Below are positions 1-7,293 of a stretch of 64,000 nucleotides of DNA, in pieces. The notes beneath the pieces are model-generated. The model was not told where the DNA came from and searched no databases. It saw nothing but the letters and a program-made list of their open reading frames with translations. A program made the translations under genes and the position numbers. Source of the stretch: Bradyrhizobium valentinum (GTDB taxonomy: Bacteria; Pseudomonadota; Alphaproteobacteria; Rhizobiales; Xanthobacteraceae); NCBI RefSeq assembly GCF_001440405.1, contig NZ_LLXX01000067.1, positions 62,340 to 126,339 on the forward strand. The letters are read 5' to 3'. Each line of letters starts with the position of its first letter. Within the stretch, counting starts at the first letter, position 1.

Positions 1-714
1 TCAGCGTCGACTGCCGGCGAGGCGCAGCATCATCATGAACAGGTTGATGAAGTTGAGGTAGAGCGAAAGTGCGGCAATCACGGACTTGCGGCCTGCGGAA
101 GTTTCGTCATCCCTGCCGTCGTACATCGCCTTGATCCGCTGCGTGTCGTAGGCCGTGAGCCCGGCAAAGACGCCGACGCCCACGATCGAGATCAGCCAGT
201 CGAGCCCGGTCGAGCGCAGGAACAGGTTGACCAAGCTTGCGATGATGATGCCGATCAGACCCATGAACAGGAAAGTGCCGATCCCGGACAGGTCGCGCCT
301 GGTGGTGTATCCAAAGATGCTGAGCGCGCCGAACGTTGCGGCTGCGATGAAGAATACGCGAGTGATCGAGGCGCTGGTATAGATGTGGAACAAGATTGAA
401 AGCGACACGCCGACCAGCGCTGCATAAACGAAGAACAGCAGCCGCGCTGTTGTCACTGACAGCGTGTTGATGCGCGCGCTGATGAAGAACACCAGCGCAA
501 GCGGGGCCAGAATGAAGATCCACATCAGCGGATTCTGCAGCAATTCAGGACCGGTAAGCTGATAGGTGAGCCACGCAACGACGGCGGTCAGGCCGACGCC
601 TGCAGCCATGTGGTTGTAGATGCGCATCATGTAGGCGCGCAGTCCGGCGTCCAGCGCGATCGCGCCGCCGCCGGCCGCGCCAGAGGTCGTCAGGTTCTGA
701 TCAAAGTTTGACAT
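1..714 (-). CDS. Bax inhibitor-1/YccA family membrane protein
   Basis: This is a 237-residue protein with a short polar N-terminus (about 25 residues) followed by six to seven hydrophobic helices and an Arg-rich end. That is the layout of the BI-1/YccA/TMBIM family, whose bacterial members are inner-membrane proteins linked to ion leak and FtsH modulation. The stretch GLTAYDTQRIKAMY near residue 185 is the family signature, with its Asp-containing loop. A GAGGAGG ribosome site eight bases before the ATG fixes the start. The stop codon is the first triplet of the window, so the gene is complete. The family call is firm; the exact function is not known. Confidence 0.93.
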   Translation of the reverse strand: MSNFDQNLTTSGAAGGGAIALDAGLRAYMMRIYNHMAAGVGLTAVVAWLTYQLTGPELLQNPLMWIFILAPLALVFFISARINTLSVTTARLLFFVYAALVGVSLSILFHIYTSASITRVFFIAAATFGALSIFGYTTRRDLSGIGTFLFMGLIGIIIASLVNLFLRSTGLDWLISIVGVGVFAGLTAYDTQRIKAMYDGRDDETSAGRKSVIAALSLYLNFINLFMMMLRLAGSRR

Positions 715-979
715 CGCTCACGCCTCCTCTCGAGCCCGCAGCATGATGCCAAGCTATTCCTCGGCCTTCGCGCGGGATATCGGACAATCACCCGAGTTCC
801 GTAGGTAGAACTACCTGTTCCGCCGCGATTTCCGCACGCATTAGGCCATTCGTGGCACCCGTCCTGGCGCCTTTCCAAAGCGTAACCTGCAACAGCCGCC
901 CCCTTCTCATCCTTTTGGCGGAGGCCCCTTACACGTTTGTCACTGGAAGCTGGCAGCGCTCCGACTTAATCCCGCCGGC

Positions 980-1210
980 ATGCGCTACTTCTTTCATATC
1001 GTCGACAAATACGGTCTCTCTCCAGACGGGATCGGATGCGAGCTCGCCGATCAGAACGCGGCCATTTTGCACGCCAAGCGCATTGCGGCCGAACTGGCGA
1101 AGGCCGGCGAATTCTTTCGTTTCAGCGTCGTGTTTGTAGCTCCGATTGCTGTTCCCGGAGCATCATCCAATCGGCATCAAAGCGCGGCCGGCCCCGTCGC
1201 GACGACCTGA
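980..1210 (+). CDS. DUF6894-type small protein, possibly altered at the C-terminus
   Basis: The first 50 residues (MRYFFHIVDKYGLSPDGIGC, then alternating Ala/Glu-rich helices) match the DUF6894 pattern: an N-terminal RYFFH strand, an acidic loop, and an Ala-rich helix ending in a hydrophobic strand. Family members are about 70-90 residues long and of unknown role, and they are very common in Bradyrhizobium-like genomes. After about residue 55 the family likeness fades and the sequence becomes low-complexity, so the 3' end may have been frameshifted. No good ribosome site precedes the ATG. The gene stands alone between a leftward and a rightward gene. Confidence 0.5.
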   Translation: MRYFFHIVDKYGLSPDGIGCELADQNAAILHAKRIAAELAKAGEFFRFSVVFVAPIAVPGASSNRHQSAAGPVATT

Positions 1211-1490
1211 ACGCGGCCCCGCGGGATGCAGACCAGCCAATTTCCTACCTTTGCTTTCTACAGAGAATCCCTGATGTGCGGACGGTAAAGGCGCCTCTAA
1301 GGTCTTTGCCCAGGGTTGGCCGACATCCCGCGATTCCACCGCCTGTCGTGCCCGCCTCATCTTCGATTGGAAGGCCATCTTCCGTCATGGCTCCTTCGTC
1401 AAACGCCGATCAGAAACTCTCCCGCACCGCGCTCTGGCATTCGGAGCCATCTCGATTTGAGTCTTTGTCCCTGATCGCATGGAGGCGATT

Positions 1491-1772
1491 ATGAACATCC
1501 GAAGCGTATGCGGCGCTCTGATCCTTGGCGGATTGGTAGCTGGGGCTGCTTCTTCAACCCTGTCTCTGGCGCAATCGAAGGACAAGGGCGTGTCCGCGCC
1601 AAAGGATGCCGGCGCAGCCGCGCCCAAAAGCACAACGGAGAGCCCTACGAAGAGCGCGACGCCCAATACAAACACGAACCCGACAAAGCATCGCTACTGG
1701 CGTCATCGCGGCGGCAAGCATCCGCATTTTGGCAGTCGTCGTGTTCGGACCCAGATTCATACACCACAGTAG
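1491..1772 (+). CDS. Small secreted Lys/Thr/His-rich protein
   Basis: This 93-residue protein starts with a clear signal peptide (MNIRSVCGALILGGLVAGAA, with likely cleavage after SLAQ). A Lys/Ala/Thr/Pro-rich linker follows, and then a basic tail containing KHRYWRHRGGKHPH. A GGAGG box at 1482 sits before the second in-frame ATG, so 1491 is preferred over 1479. The tail resembles the His/Arg-rich ends of other small periplasmic peptides in this group, but I do not recognise a named family. It may be an exported stress or metal-binding peptide; that is a guess from composition. Confidence 0.6.
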   Translation: MNIRSVCGALILGGLVAGAASSTLSLAQSKDKGVSAPKDAGAAAPKSTTESPTKSATPNTNTNPTKHRYWRHRGGKHPHFGSRRVRTQIHTPQ

Positions 1773-1801
1773 ATCGTTTCAACCCTGCGGTTGGCCGTTC
1801 G

Positions 1802-2914
1802 ATGAGCGATACGAGGACAGGACAGAAGCGCGAGATCATGCCGCGCGATGATTCCGCCGATCAGCCCACCGCCGGGCGGCGCAGCATTCTCGCAACGGGA
1901 CTTGCTCTGCTCGCCACATGCGTCGCCCTTTTCCTGGTGTGGCAGACGGTATCGAGTCTCCTCATTGTCTTCGCAGGTGTATTGTTCGCGGCATTTCTGG
2001 ATGCCGCCGCGAGGGCTCTGGCTCCGGTCCTCCTTCTCAATCGCGCGTGGCGGCTGACGCTGGTGCTTCTGCTGCTCTCAGCTCTGTCAGGATTTGGGCT
2101 GGCCTGGGGCGTGCGCAAACTGCCGGAGCAGACGCGTCTGCTGCTGAAGGTGATGGACACTCAGGTCGACGTCCTTCAGGAGCATCTGATGTCGTACGGC
2201 GTCGACCTGCTCGGTCCGGAATGGGGCCGGGATTTTGCGCAGTGGCTGTTCTCCGATCAGGGCCGGTTTCTCAGCCACGCCCAAATCTTGCTTGGCGGAG
2301 CCTCGAGCCTTCTCGCCGGCGCGCTTGTGATCCTGTTCCTCGGAATCCTCTTTGCCTTCGATCCCACCAGCCATCGCGAGAGCCTGGTGATGCTGGTGAA
2401 GCAACCATACCGCGCCCGAACACGCGCGATCATGGATGAAATGGGCAACGTGTTGCGGCTGTGGCTGGTCGGACAGTGGATCCGGATCATTCTCATGACG
2501 CTGTGCGTGTGGGTCGCGCTCTACCTCATCGGGCTACCGGGTCCTTTCGTGCTTGGGTTACAGGCGGGTCTCTCTAATTTGATCCCCTATCTCGGGCCGA
2601 TCCTTGCCGCGATTCCGATCGCGCTCGTGGCGATGCCGCTCGGCCCCTCCCTGCTGATTTGGGCCATTGTCGTCTACACGATCATTCAGTCTATCGAAGG
2701 CTATGTGATCGGCCCGCTGATCCAGCGTCAGGCGGTCGAGACCCCTCCCGCCTGGACATTGGTTGCAATCGTGCTGCTGGGCGCGCTGTTCGGCGTCATG
2801 GGCATCGCCATGGCCATGCCACTGGTCGCGATCGGCCGCGTCGCAATCATCAGATTCTACGTCGAGGACTACCTCGGCGACGACCTCAAGCCAACAACAG
2901 CCGACAAATCGTGA
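1802..2914 (+). CDS. AI-2E family transporter (PerM/TqsA-like)
   Basis: The 370-residue product has a paired N-terminal hydrophobic region (about residues 28-75), a central soluble segment rich in Gln/Leu, and four further helices. The C-terminal motif GALFGVMGIAMAMPLVAI is the family hallmark (FGxxGxxxAxPL). These proteins are inner-membrane permeases named after AI-2 export, but many are Na+/H+ antiporters or have no known substrate. The frame is open further upstream to 1508, where it overlaps the small secreted gene. 1802 (MSDTRTG) is chosen because the upstream part lacks family features; ATG 1838 is an alternative. The stop overlaps the next gene closely, which suggests co-transcription. 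Confidence 0.88.
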   Translation: MSDTRTGQKREIMPRDDSADQPTAGRRSILATGLALLATCVALFLVWQTVSSLLIVFAGVLFAAFLDAAARALAPVLLLNRAWRLTLVLLLLSALSGFGLAWGVRKLPEQTRLLLKVMDTQVDVLQEHLMSYGVDLLGPEWGRDFAQWLFSDQGRFLSHAQILLGGASSLLAGALVILFLGILFAFDPTSHRESLVMLVKQPYRARTRAIMDEMGNVLRLWLVGQWIRIILMTLCVWVALYLIGLPGPFVLGLQAGLSNLIPYLGPILAAIPIALVAMPLGPSLLIWAIVVYTIIQSIEGYVIGPLIQRQAVETPPAWTLVAIVLLGALFGVMGIAMAMPLVAIGRVAIIRFYVEDYLGDDLKPTTADKS

Positions 2915-3523
2915 GTGAGTGCCATGAGCGAGATCGATGCGCAGCGGAACGAGGACTCGGAGCCTCCCCCGTTTCAATCCGGGATGGCTCATTTCCTGTG
3001 GCAGCAGCTCCCTTATATCGTGGCGCTGGTGCTCGCCATCGCAGGTGTCGCCTATACCAACGTCTCCCACCAGCCCCTCGTCGGCTACTGGGAATTCCTG
3101 GCACTTGCCATCGGGGTCGTCTGCGTCGTCACCAAATGGCCGGAGACTCAAGGTAGGGAGGCTCAGCTCCGATTGATCTGGACCCAGGCGCTGCATTGGA
3201 TTGCCGTCCTGGTCACGATGAACATTATGCTGGTATCGGGCGTCCAGCAATTGCTTCCGACGCCAGCAACCGGCCTGGTCCTGCTGACGTTACTTGCACT
3301 CGGCACGTTCCTCGCGGGCGTCAGCCTTCTGTCGCTGCAAATCTCTTTCCTCGGCCTTGCGATGGGCGTGGCGGTCCCGGCGATATCCTGGCTGAAGCAG
3401 TCCGTCTTCTTCTTCCTGCTGGGCGCGGTGCTGCTCATCGGCCTCGGCATCACATTCTGGGTTCGCCAGGACCGACGGCCGGCGGATGCGTCCGCCGCCA
3501 CGAACAACCAAATGGAGGCTTGA
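2915..3523 (+). CDS. Multi-spanning membrane protein of unknown function
   Basis: This 202-residue protein has a hydrophilic N-terminus (about 30 residues), five to six hydrophobic helices (roughly residues 32-50, 60-75, 88-105, 115-135, 138-160 and 165-185) and a short charged tail. No catalytic motif is visible and I do not recognise a family. The first codon is GTG, directly after the stop of the AI-2E gene. An ATG three codons later (2924) is an equally good start, and neither has a strong ribosome site, so translational coupling to the upstream gene is likely. The small DUF992 gene follows six bases downstream. Confidence 0.75.
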   Translation: MSAMSEIDAQRNEDSEPPPFQSGMAHFLWQQLPYIVALVLAIAGVAYTNVSHQPLVGYWEFLALAIGVVCVVTKWPETQGREAQLRLIWTQALHWIAVLVTMNIMLVSGVQQLLPTPATGLVLLTLLALGTFLAGVSLLSLQISFLGLAMGVAVPAISWLKQSVFFFLLGAVLLIGLGITFWVRQDRRPADASAATNNQMEA

Positions 3524-3529
3524 ACGCGA

Positions 3530-4009
3530 ATGATACGGTTCCTTGGATCCATCGGCGCATTCGCCTTGCTCTGCGCCGCCGCCTCTCCTGCCTGTGCCGA
3601 TACGTTTAGGGTCGGCCGACTACTGTGTTTCAGCACGCCGCGCGTTGGACTGGTCCTCGGATCCGCACAGTCACTGCGCTGTGTGTTCTACGCGAGAAGG
3701 CCACCTCGGCAGTACATCTATGAGGGACGGATTAGGAGGGTTGGTCTTGACCTTGGCGTGACCGGAGCCGGCACCTTGTCCTGGGCCGTCCTGGCCAAGA
3801 ATTCGCGGATTGGACCGGGCACCCTGCGCGGCAGCTATGTGGGCGCGAGCGGCAACGTCGCCTTGGGCCCCGGCCTTGGCGCCAACGTTCTGATTGGCGG
3901 TTCTCGCCGCAGCGTCGTCCTGCAACCGCTGTCGATCGAGCGATCGATCGGGATCAATCTCGCGGCGGGGGTGACTAACTTGACATTAGGTCCGCGAGGC
4001 CGGCGATAG
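3530..4009 (+). CDS. DUF992 domain-containing secreted protein
   Basis: The 159-residue product begins with a signal peptide (MIRFLGSIGAFALLCAAASP, cleavage near ACA-D). The rest follows the DUF992 pattern: a strand with a Cys (VGRLLCFS), then CVFYARR, the motif GLDLGVTGAGTLSWAVLA, the motif GSYVGASGNVALGPGLGANV, and a closing GINLAAGVTNLTL. DUF992 proteins are periplasmic or surface beta-proteins of unknown role in Rhizobiales. The gene is tightly linked to the membrane protein upstream and is probably its operon partner. Confidence 0.9.
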   Translation: MIRFLGSIGAFALLCAAASPACADTFRVGRLLCFSTPRVGLVLGSAQSLRCVFYARRPPRQYIYEGRIRRVGLDLGVTGAGTLSWAVLAKNSRIGPGTLRGSYVGASGNVALGPGLGANVLIGGSRRSVVLQPLSIERSIGINLAAGVTNLTLGPRGRR

Positions 4010-4168
4010 GACCGGCATCCGCGATCCGGCCGACCGGGGCAGCATTTCCGTTCGGACGATAGGAACATTCCGCCCCGTTGCTCAGGGTTTCGTCGGATGT
4101 CGGCGTTGCGGGTTCGAAGGTACGCTTCTAGGCGTGCCAAATCGAACAATCGTCGCCAGGAAGATGGC

Positions 4169-5077
4169 ATGACCGCCTATGACAGCAGAACCGGCATCGA
4201 AACTCTGGGTCCTCCCCCACTGTGGGTCTGCGCTCTGCTTGGCATCGTACTGATCGCCGCTGGCATCGTCGCTCTCAGCGACGTCGTGTTCGCGACCATC
4301 ATCAGCGTCAAGCTGATCGGGTTGACGGCGATCGCTGCCGGCGCCTTCGAGATCGGCCACGCCTTCTGGACCAAGGGATGGGGCGGTTTCCTATGGCAGA
4401 TCGTGCTCGGTGCGCTGTATGTGGCATTAGGGCTTGTACTGCTCACCCAGCCGGCTTCCGGCGCTCTGATCTTGACCTATCTGCTTGGCGCGTTCCTGCT
4501 CGCATCGGGTGTCATTCGATGCGTCTTGAGTTTCGCCTACTGGGAACGGAACGGATGGATGATGCTGATTTCCGGAATCTTCGGGGCGCTCGCCGGCGCG
4601 CTCATCCTGTTCGGATTCCCGACCATCAGCCTTTGGGCACTTGGATTTCTGCTTGGCGTCGACTTGATCTCGCACGGCCGGGCGTGGCTGCTCTACGCGC
4701 TTCAGTCCGCGCGGAGTGGCCGCGTAACAAAAAGAGGAGAACACGATGAACGCTCCGACCCGCCGCGCTTTTCTTGGCCTCGCACAGAATGCCGTTGCCG
4801 CCGCGGCTATCGGCGCCATCGGTGTGCGCTTCATCGCGGTCGCAGAAGCCATGCCGGCTTCGCGCGATCTGGGACAAGCCGGCGAACCACCGAACCTCGT
4901 CACCCCTACGCAGTGGGGACCTGGCCCCCGGCCGCCCGGACCCCGGCCCGGGCCCGGCTGGGGTCGACCGCGACCGCGTCCGCGCAGGCGCCGCTGGGTC
5001 TGCTGGTGGCATCGCGGTCGTCGTCATTGCGGATGGCGATGGCGCTAGCAGCATCTATCCCAATTCATCAGCGGTGA
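4169..5077 (+). CDS. HdeD family membrane protein with a probable read-through C-terminus
   Basis: Residues 1-185 form six closely spaced hydrophobic helices with the DUF308/HdeD repeat pattern (LIGLTAIAAGAFEIGHAFW; LGVDLISHGRAWLLYAL), as in acid-resistance membrane proteins of about 185 residues. AGGAAG before ATG 4169 supports this start. The open frame continues for more than 110 further residues of Arg/Pro-rich sequence, running through the gene at 4746 in another frame. Comparison with the degenerate second copy at 5100-5190 shows one extra base near 4715-4720 that moves a TAA at 4725-4727 out of frame. The true end is therefore probably 4727, with the longer product a recent frameshift. 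The fold call is firm; the end is uncertain. Confidence 0.75.
   Translation: MTAYDSRTGIETLGPPPLWVCALLGIVLIAAGIVALSDVVFATIISVKLIGLTAIAAGAFEIGHAFWTKGWGGFLWQIVLGALYVALGLVLLTQPASGALILTYLLGAFLLASGVIRCVLSFAYWERNGWMMLISGIFGALAGALILFGFPTISLWALGFLLGVDLISHGRAWLLYALQSARSGRVTKRGEHDERSDPPRFSWPRTECRCRRGYRRHRCALHRGRRSHAGFARSGTSRRTTEPRHPYAVGTWPPAARTPARARLGSTATASAQAPLGLLVASRSSSLRMAMALAASIPIHQR
4746..5048 (+). CDS. Tat-signal Pro/Arg/Trp-rich exported peptide, copy 1
   Basis: This 100-residue protein starts MNAPTRRAFLGLAQNAVAAA. The TRRxFLG pattern followed by a weakly hydrophobic Ala-rich stretch and a VAEAMP cleavage region is a twin-arginine-type signal. The mature part is Pro/Gly-rich (GPGPRPPGPRPGPGWGRP) and ends with a compact basic module: RRRRWVCWWHRGRRHCGWRW. 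The two Cys within a Trp/Arg/His cluster suggest a disulfide or metal and cell-wall or nucleic-acid contact, but no function is known to me. AGAGGAG precedes the ATG by six bases. The gene sits immediately after hdeD and is duplicated downstream. Confidence 0.7.
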   Translation: MNAPTRRAFLGLAQNAVAAAAIGAIGVRFIAVAEAMPASRDLGQAGEPPNLVTPTQWGPGPRPPGPRPGPGWGRPRPRPRRRRWVCWWHRGRRHCGWRWR

Positions 5078-5198
5078 CGGCCGATATGACGACTGTGCAA
5101 ACCTTCTTCATTGGGGTCGATCTGATCTCGCACAGCTGGCGTGATTGCTCTACGCGCTTCAGTCCGTACGGAGAGCCGCGTAACAAGAGGAGAACACA

Positions 5199-5672
5199 AT
5201 GAGCGCTCCCACCCGCCGCGCTTTTCTTGGCCTTGCTCGGAATGCCGTTGCCGCCGGAGCGATCGGCGCCATCGGGGTTCGTTTCATTGAGGTTGCGGAG
5301 GCGATGCCGATTGCTCCCAATCTTGGCCAAGCCGGCAAACCGTCTGACCTCCTGACTCAAGCGCAGTGGTGGGGACCGACGCGTGCTCCGGGTTGGGGGC
5401 CCGCTCCCGGTTGGGGACCTGCCCCGGGCTGGGGTCGACCGCCACCGCGCACGCGCCGCTGGGTTTGCTGGTGGGATCGCGGTCGCCGCCGATGCGGATG
5501 GCAATGGGGATCAGCTCCCGCGCCCGGCTGGGGATCCGCTCCCGGTTGGGGAGCCACTCCCGGATGGGGACCTCCCGCCCCAGGCTGGGGTCGCCCGCCG
5601 CCGCGTAGACGCCGCCGCTGGGTTTGCTGGTGGCATCGCGGTCGTCGTCAGTGCGGATGGCGGTGGTACTAA
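5199..5672 (+). CDS. Tat-signal Gly/Trp-rich exported peptide, copy 2 (expanded)
   Basis: This 157-residue paralogue of the gene at 4746 shares the Tat-type signal (TRRAFLGLARNAVAAGAIGA) and the same AGAGGAGAACAC leader. The mature region carries about nine PGWG units and two copies of the terminal module: RRWVCWWDRGRRRCGWQW near residue 85 and RRWVCWWHRGRRQCGWRW at the end. It has therefore grown by internal repetition relative to copy 1. The leader upstream (5100-5198) still contains a decayed 3' end of hdeD, which shows that the unit was copied together with it. Function unknown. Confidence 0.72.
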   Translation: MSAPTRRAFLGLARNAVAAGAIGAIGVRFIEVAEAMPIAPNLGQAGKPSDLLTQAQWWGPTRAPGWGPAPGWGPAPGWGRPPPRTRRWVCWWDRGRRRCGWQWGSAPAPGWGSAPGWGATPGWGPPAPGWGRPPPRRRRRWVCWWHRGRRQCGWRWY

Positions 5673-5755
5673 GGAGGCTTCTCGCAGCCCAGGCGATCCA
5701 TCTGCGGCAGGTTTGTCACGAAGACCCTGCGAGCCCTTGGTGATGGAGGGAAACG

Positions 5756-6004
5756 TTGCGCAACACGAACCAATGGCTCCTTGCGGCCGTGCTGGCAGCT
5801 CTTCTCGTTGCGGCGACCTGGTACTGCGTGTCGGTATGGAGAGCGGCCCCATCAATGCCGCTCTACGACAGCATCATATTCGGAGCGGCCGCAATCCTGA
5901 CGCTGGTGTCCGGCTGCGGCCTGATCGCGTTGATCTTCCTTGGCCGTCGCAAAGGCTATGACGAGCCCGCGCACAGCAAGCGGACAGCAGCGCGGCCCTG
6001 GTGA
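5756..6004 (+). CDS. Small two-helix membrane protein
   Basis: This 82-residue protein has two hydrophobic helices (about residues 7-28 and 40-65) separated by a short loop with the residues MPLYDS, and a basic tail. The start is a TTG: a GGAGGG box lies five bases ahead of it and there is no better start in frame. Its stop overlaps a GTG of the next frame, so it probably belongs to the transcript that carries the efflux genes. I recognise no family. A small accessory membrane peptide is plausible, but that is only inference. Confidence 0.6.
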   Translation: MRNTNQWLLAAVLAALLVAATWYCVSVWRAAPSMPLYDSIIFGAAAILTLVSGCGLIALIFLGRRKGYDEPAHSKRTAARPW

Positions 6005-6048
6005 AGCACTGCCCCGCGCAGTTCTCAGCCTGGGGCAAGGAGCGGACA

Positions 6049-7293
6049 ATGGACCTTGCTGACGTCTCGATCAGGCTGCTGGCGGCAGGTCTCCTGACGA
6101 TCATTGCCGGCGGGACGGCCCGGGCACAACCTGTCGCGGCCGGGCCGCCGGCGGTCGGCGTCGTGGAAGCGGCTAGGCGACCGATCACCGAGACCAGCGA
6201 ATTCCTTGGGCGGATCGAGGCGATCAATCGGGTCAACGTCGTCGCTCGCGTCACCGCGTTCCTGGAACAGCGCCTGTTCATCGAGGGCGCCGAGATCAAG
6301 AAAGGCGATGAGCTTTATCGGCTCGAGCGCGATCCTTTCGAAGCCGATCTCGCATCAAAAGAGGCGCAGGTGGCGCAGCTCCAGGCAACACTCGAGAACG
6401 CCAGGCTGACGACCGAGCGCGCGCGCACCCTGCTCGGGGGACCGGCCGGTCAACAATCCACCTATGACGCGGCAATCGCGAACCAACGCAGCCTGGAAGC
6501 CCAGGTGCAGGCCGCGCAGGCCCAGGTCCAGGGGTCCCGGATCAATCTCGACTACACGCTGATCAGCGCGCCGATCGACGGCAAGATCGGCCGCACAGCG
6601 GTGACGGAAGGCAACGTCGTCGGTCCGAGCTCGGGCGTGCTGACCACCATCGTCAGCCAGGACCCGATGTATGTCACCTTCCCCGTGCCGCTACGCCAGG
6701 GACTGGAGCTGCGGGAACGCTACGGGCCGCAAGGCGGCCTGGAGGCCGTGGTCATCAGGCTGCGGCTGCCCGACGGCCGCATGTACGGACAATCCGGCAA
6801 GTTGAACTTCGTCGACAACACCATTGCGCAAAACACCGACACGATCACCGTACGCGGCGAGATCGGCAATCCGATCCTGCGGGCTCCTTCGGCGGCGGGC
6901 GTCGCGGTTCACGAGCTGACCGATGGCGAATTCGTCACGGTAGTGCTGGAAGGCGTCCACCCGGTCGAGGTGCTGGCGATCCCCCGCTCCGCGGTGCTCT
7001 CCGATCAGCAGGGCGACTACGTTCTCACTGTCGGCGCCGACAACAAGGCCGAACAGCGCCGTATTCAACTCGGGCAATCGACTCCCACTATCGCCGCCGT
7101 CATCAGCGGTCTTGCCGTCGGCGACAACGTGATCGTCGAGGGGCTGCAGCGGGCTCGTCCCGGTCAGGCCGTTTCGCCGGGGCCGGCAAGTCCGCAGATC
7201 CTGTCGAGCATGAAGGCCGCAGCAAGCGACGCGGCACCGCAAACGGATCACGGCGCCTCCGGCAAGACGCGCCCGGCGGACAACAAGCCATGA
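6049..7293 (+). CDS. RND efflux periplasmic adaptor (MexA/AcrA type)
   Basis: The 414-residue product is a membrane-fusion protein. It has an N-terminal export signal ending near ARAQ, a barrel-sandwich half ([20 protein letters not shown]), an alpha-helical hairpin (about residues 90-160, Gln/Ala-rich), the second lipoyl half ([20 protein letters not shown]), and then beta-barrel and membrane-proximal domains. It would link the inner-membrane RND pump encoded next to an outer-membrane channel; no TolC-like gene is in the window. ATG 6049 is chosen because AAGGAG precedes it, although the frame is open from GTG 6001. Its stop overlaps the pump start (ATGA). Confidence 0.93.
   Translation: MDLADVSIRLLAAGLLTIIAGGTARAQPVAAGPPAVGVVEAARRPITETSEFLGRIEAINRVNVVARVTAFLEQRLFIEGAEIKKGDELYRLERDPFEADLASKEAQVAQLQATLENARLTTERARTLLGGPAGQQSTYDAAIANQRSLEAQVQAAQAQVQGSRINLDYTLISAPIDGKIGRTAVTEGNVVGPSSGVLTTIVSQDPMYVTFPVPLRQGLELRERYGPQGGLEAVVIRLRLPDGRMYGQSGKLNFVDNTIAQNTDTITVRGEIGNPILRAPSAAGVAVHELTDGEFVTVVLEGVHPVEVLAIPRSAVLSDQQGDYVLTVGADNKAEQRRIQLGQSTPTIAAVISGLAVGDNVIVEGLQRARPGQAVSPGPASPQILSSMKAAASDAAPQTDHGASGKTRPADNKP

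Noticed and set aside
2558..3250. A 230-codon minus-strand frame across the AI-2E and membrane-protein genes
   Set aside because: It has low-complexity Asp/Arg/His composition and covers two well-supported genes in another frame.
5386..5600. PGWG-coding repeats as a CRISPR-like or mobile repeat
   Set aside because: The repeats are in frame, vary at third positions and encode a Gly/Pro/Trp linker, so they are protein-level repeats.
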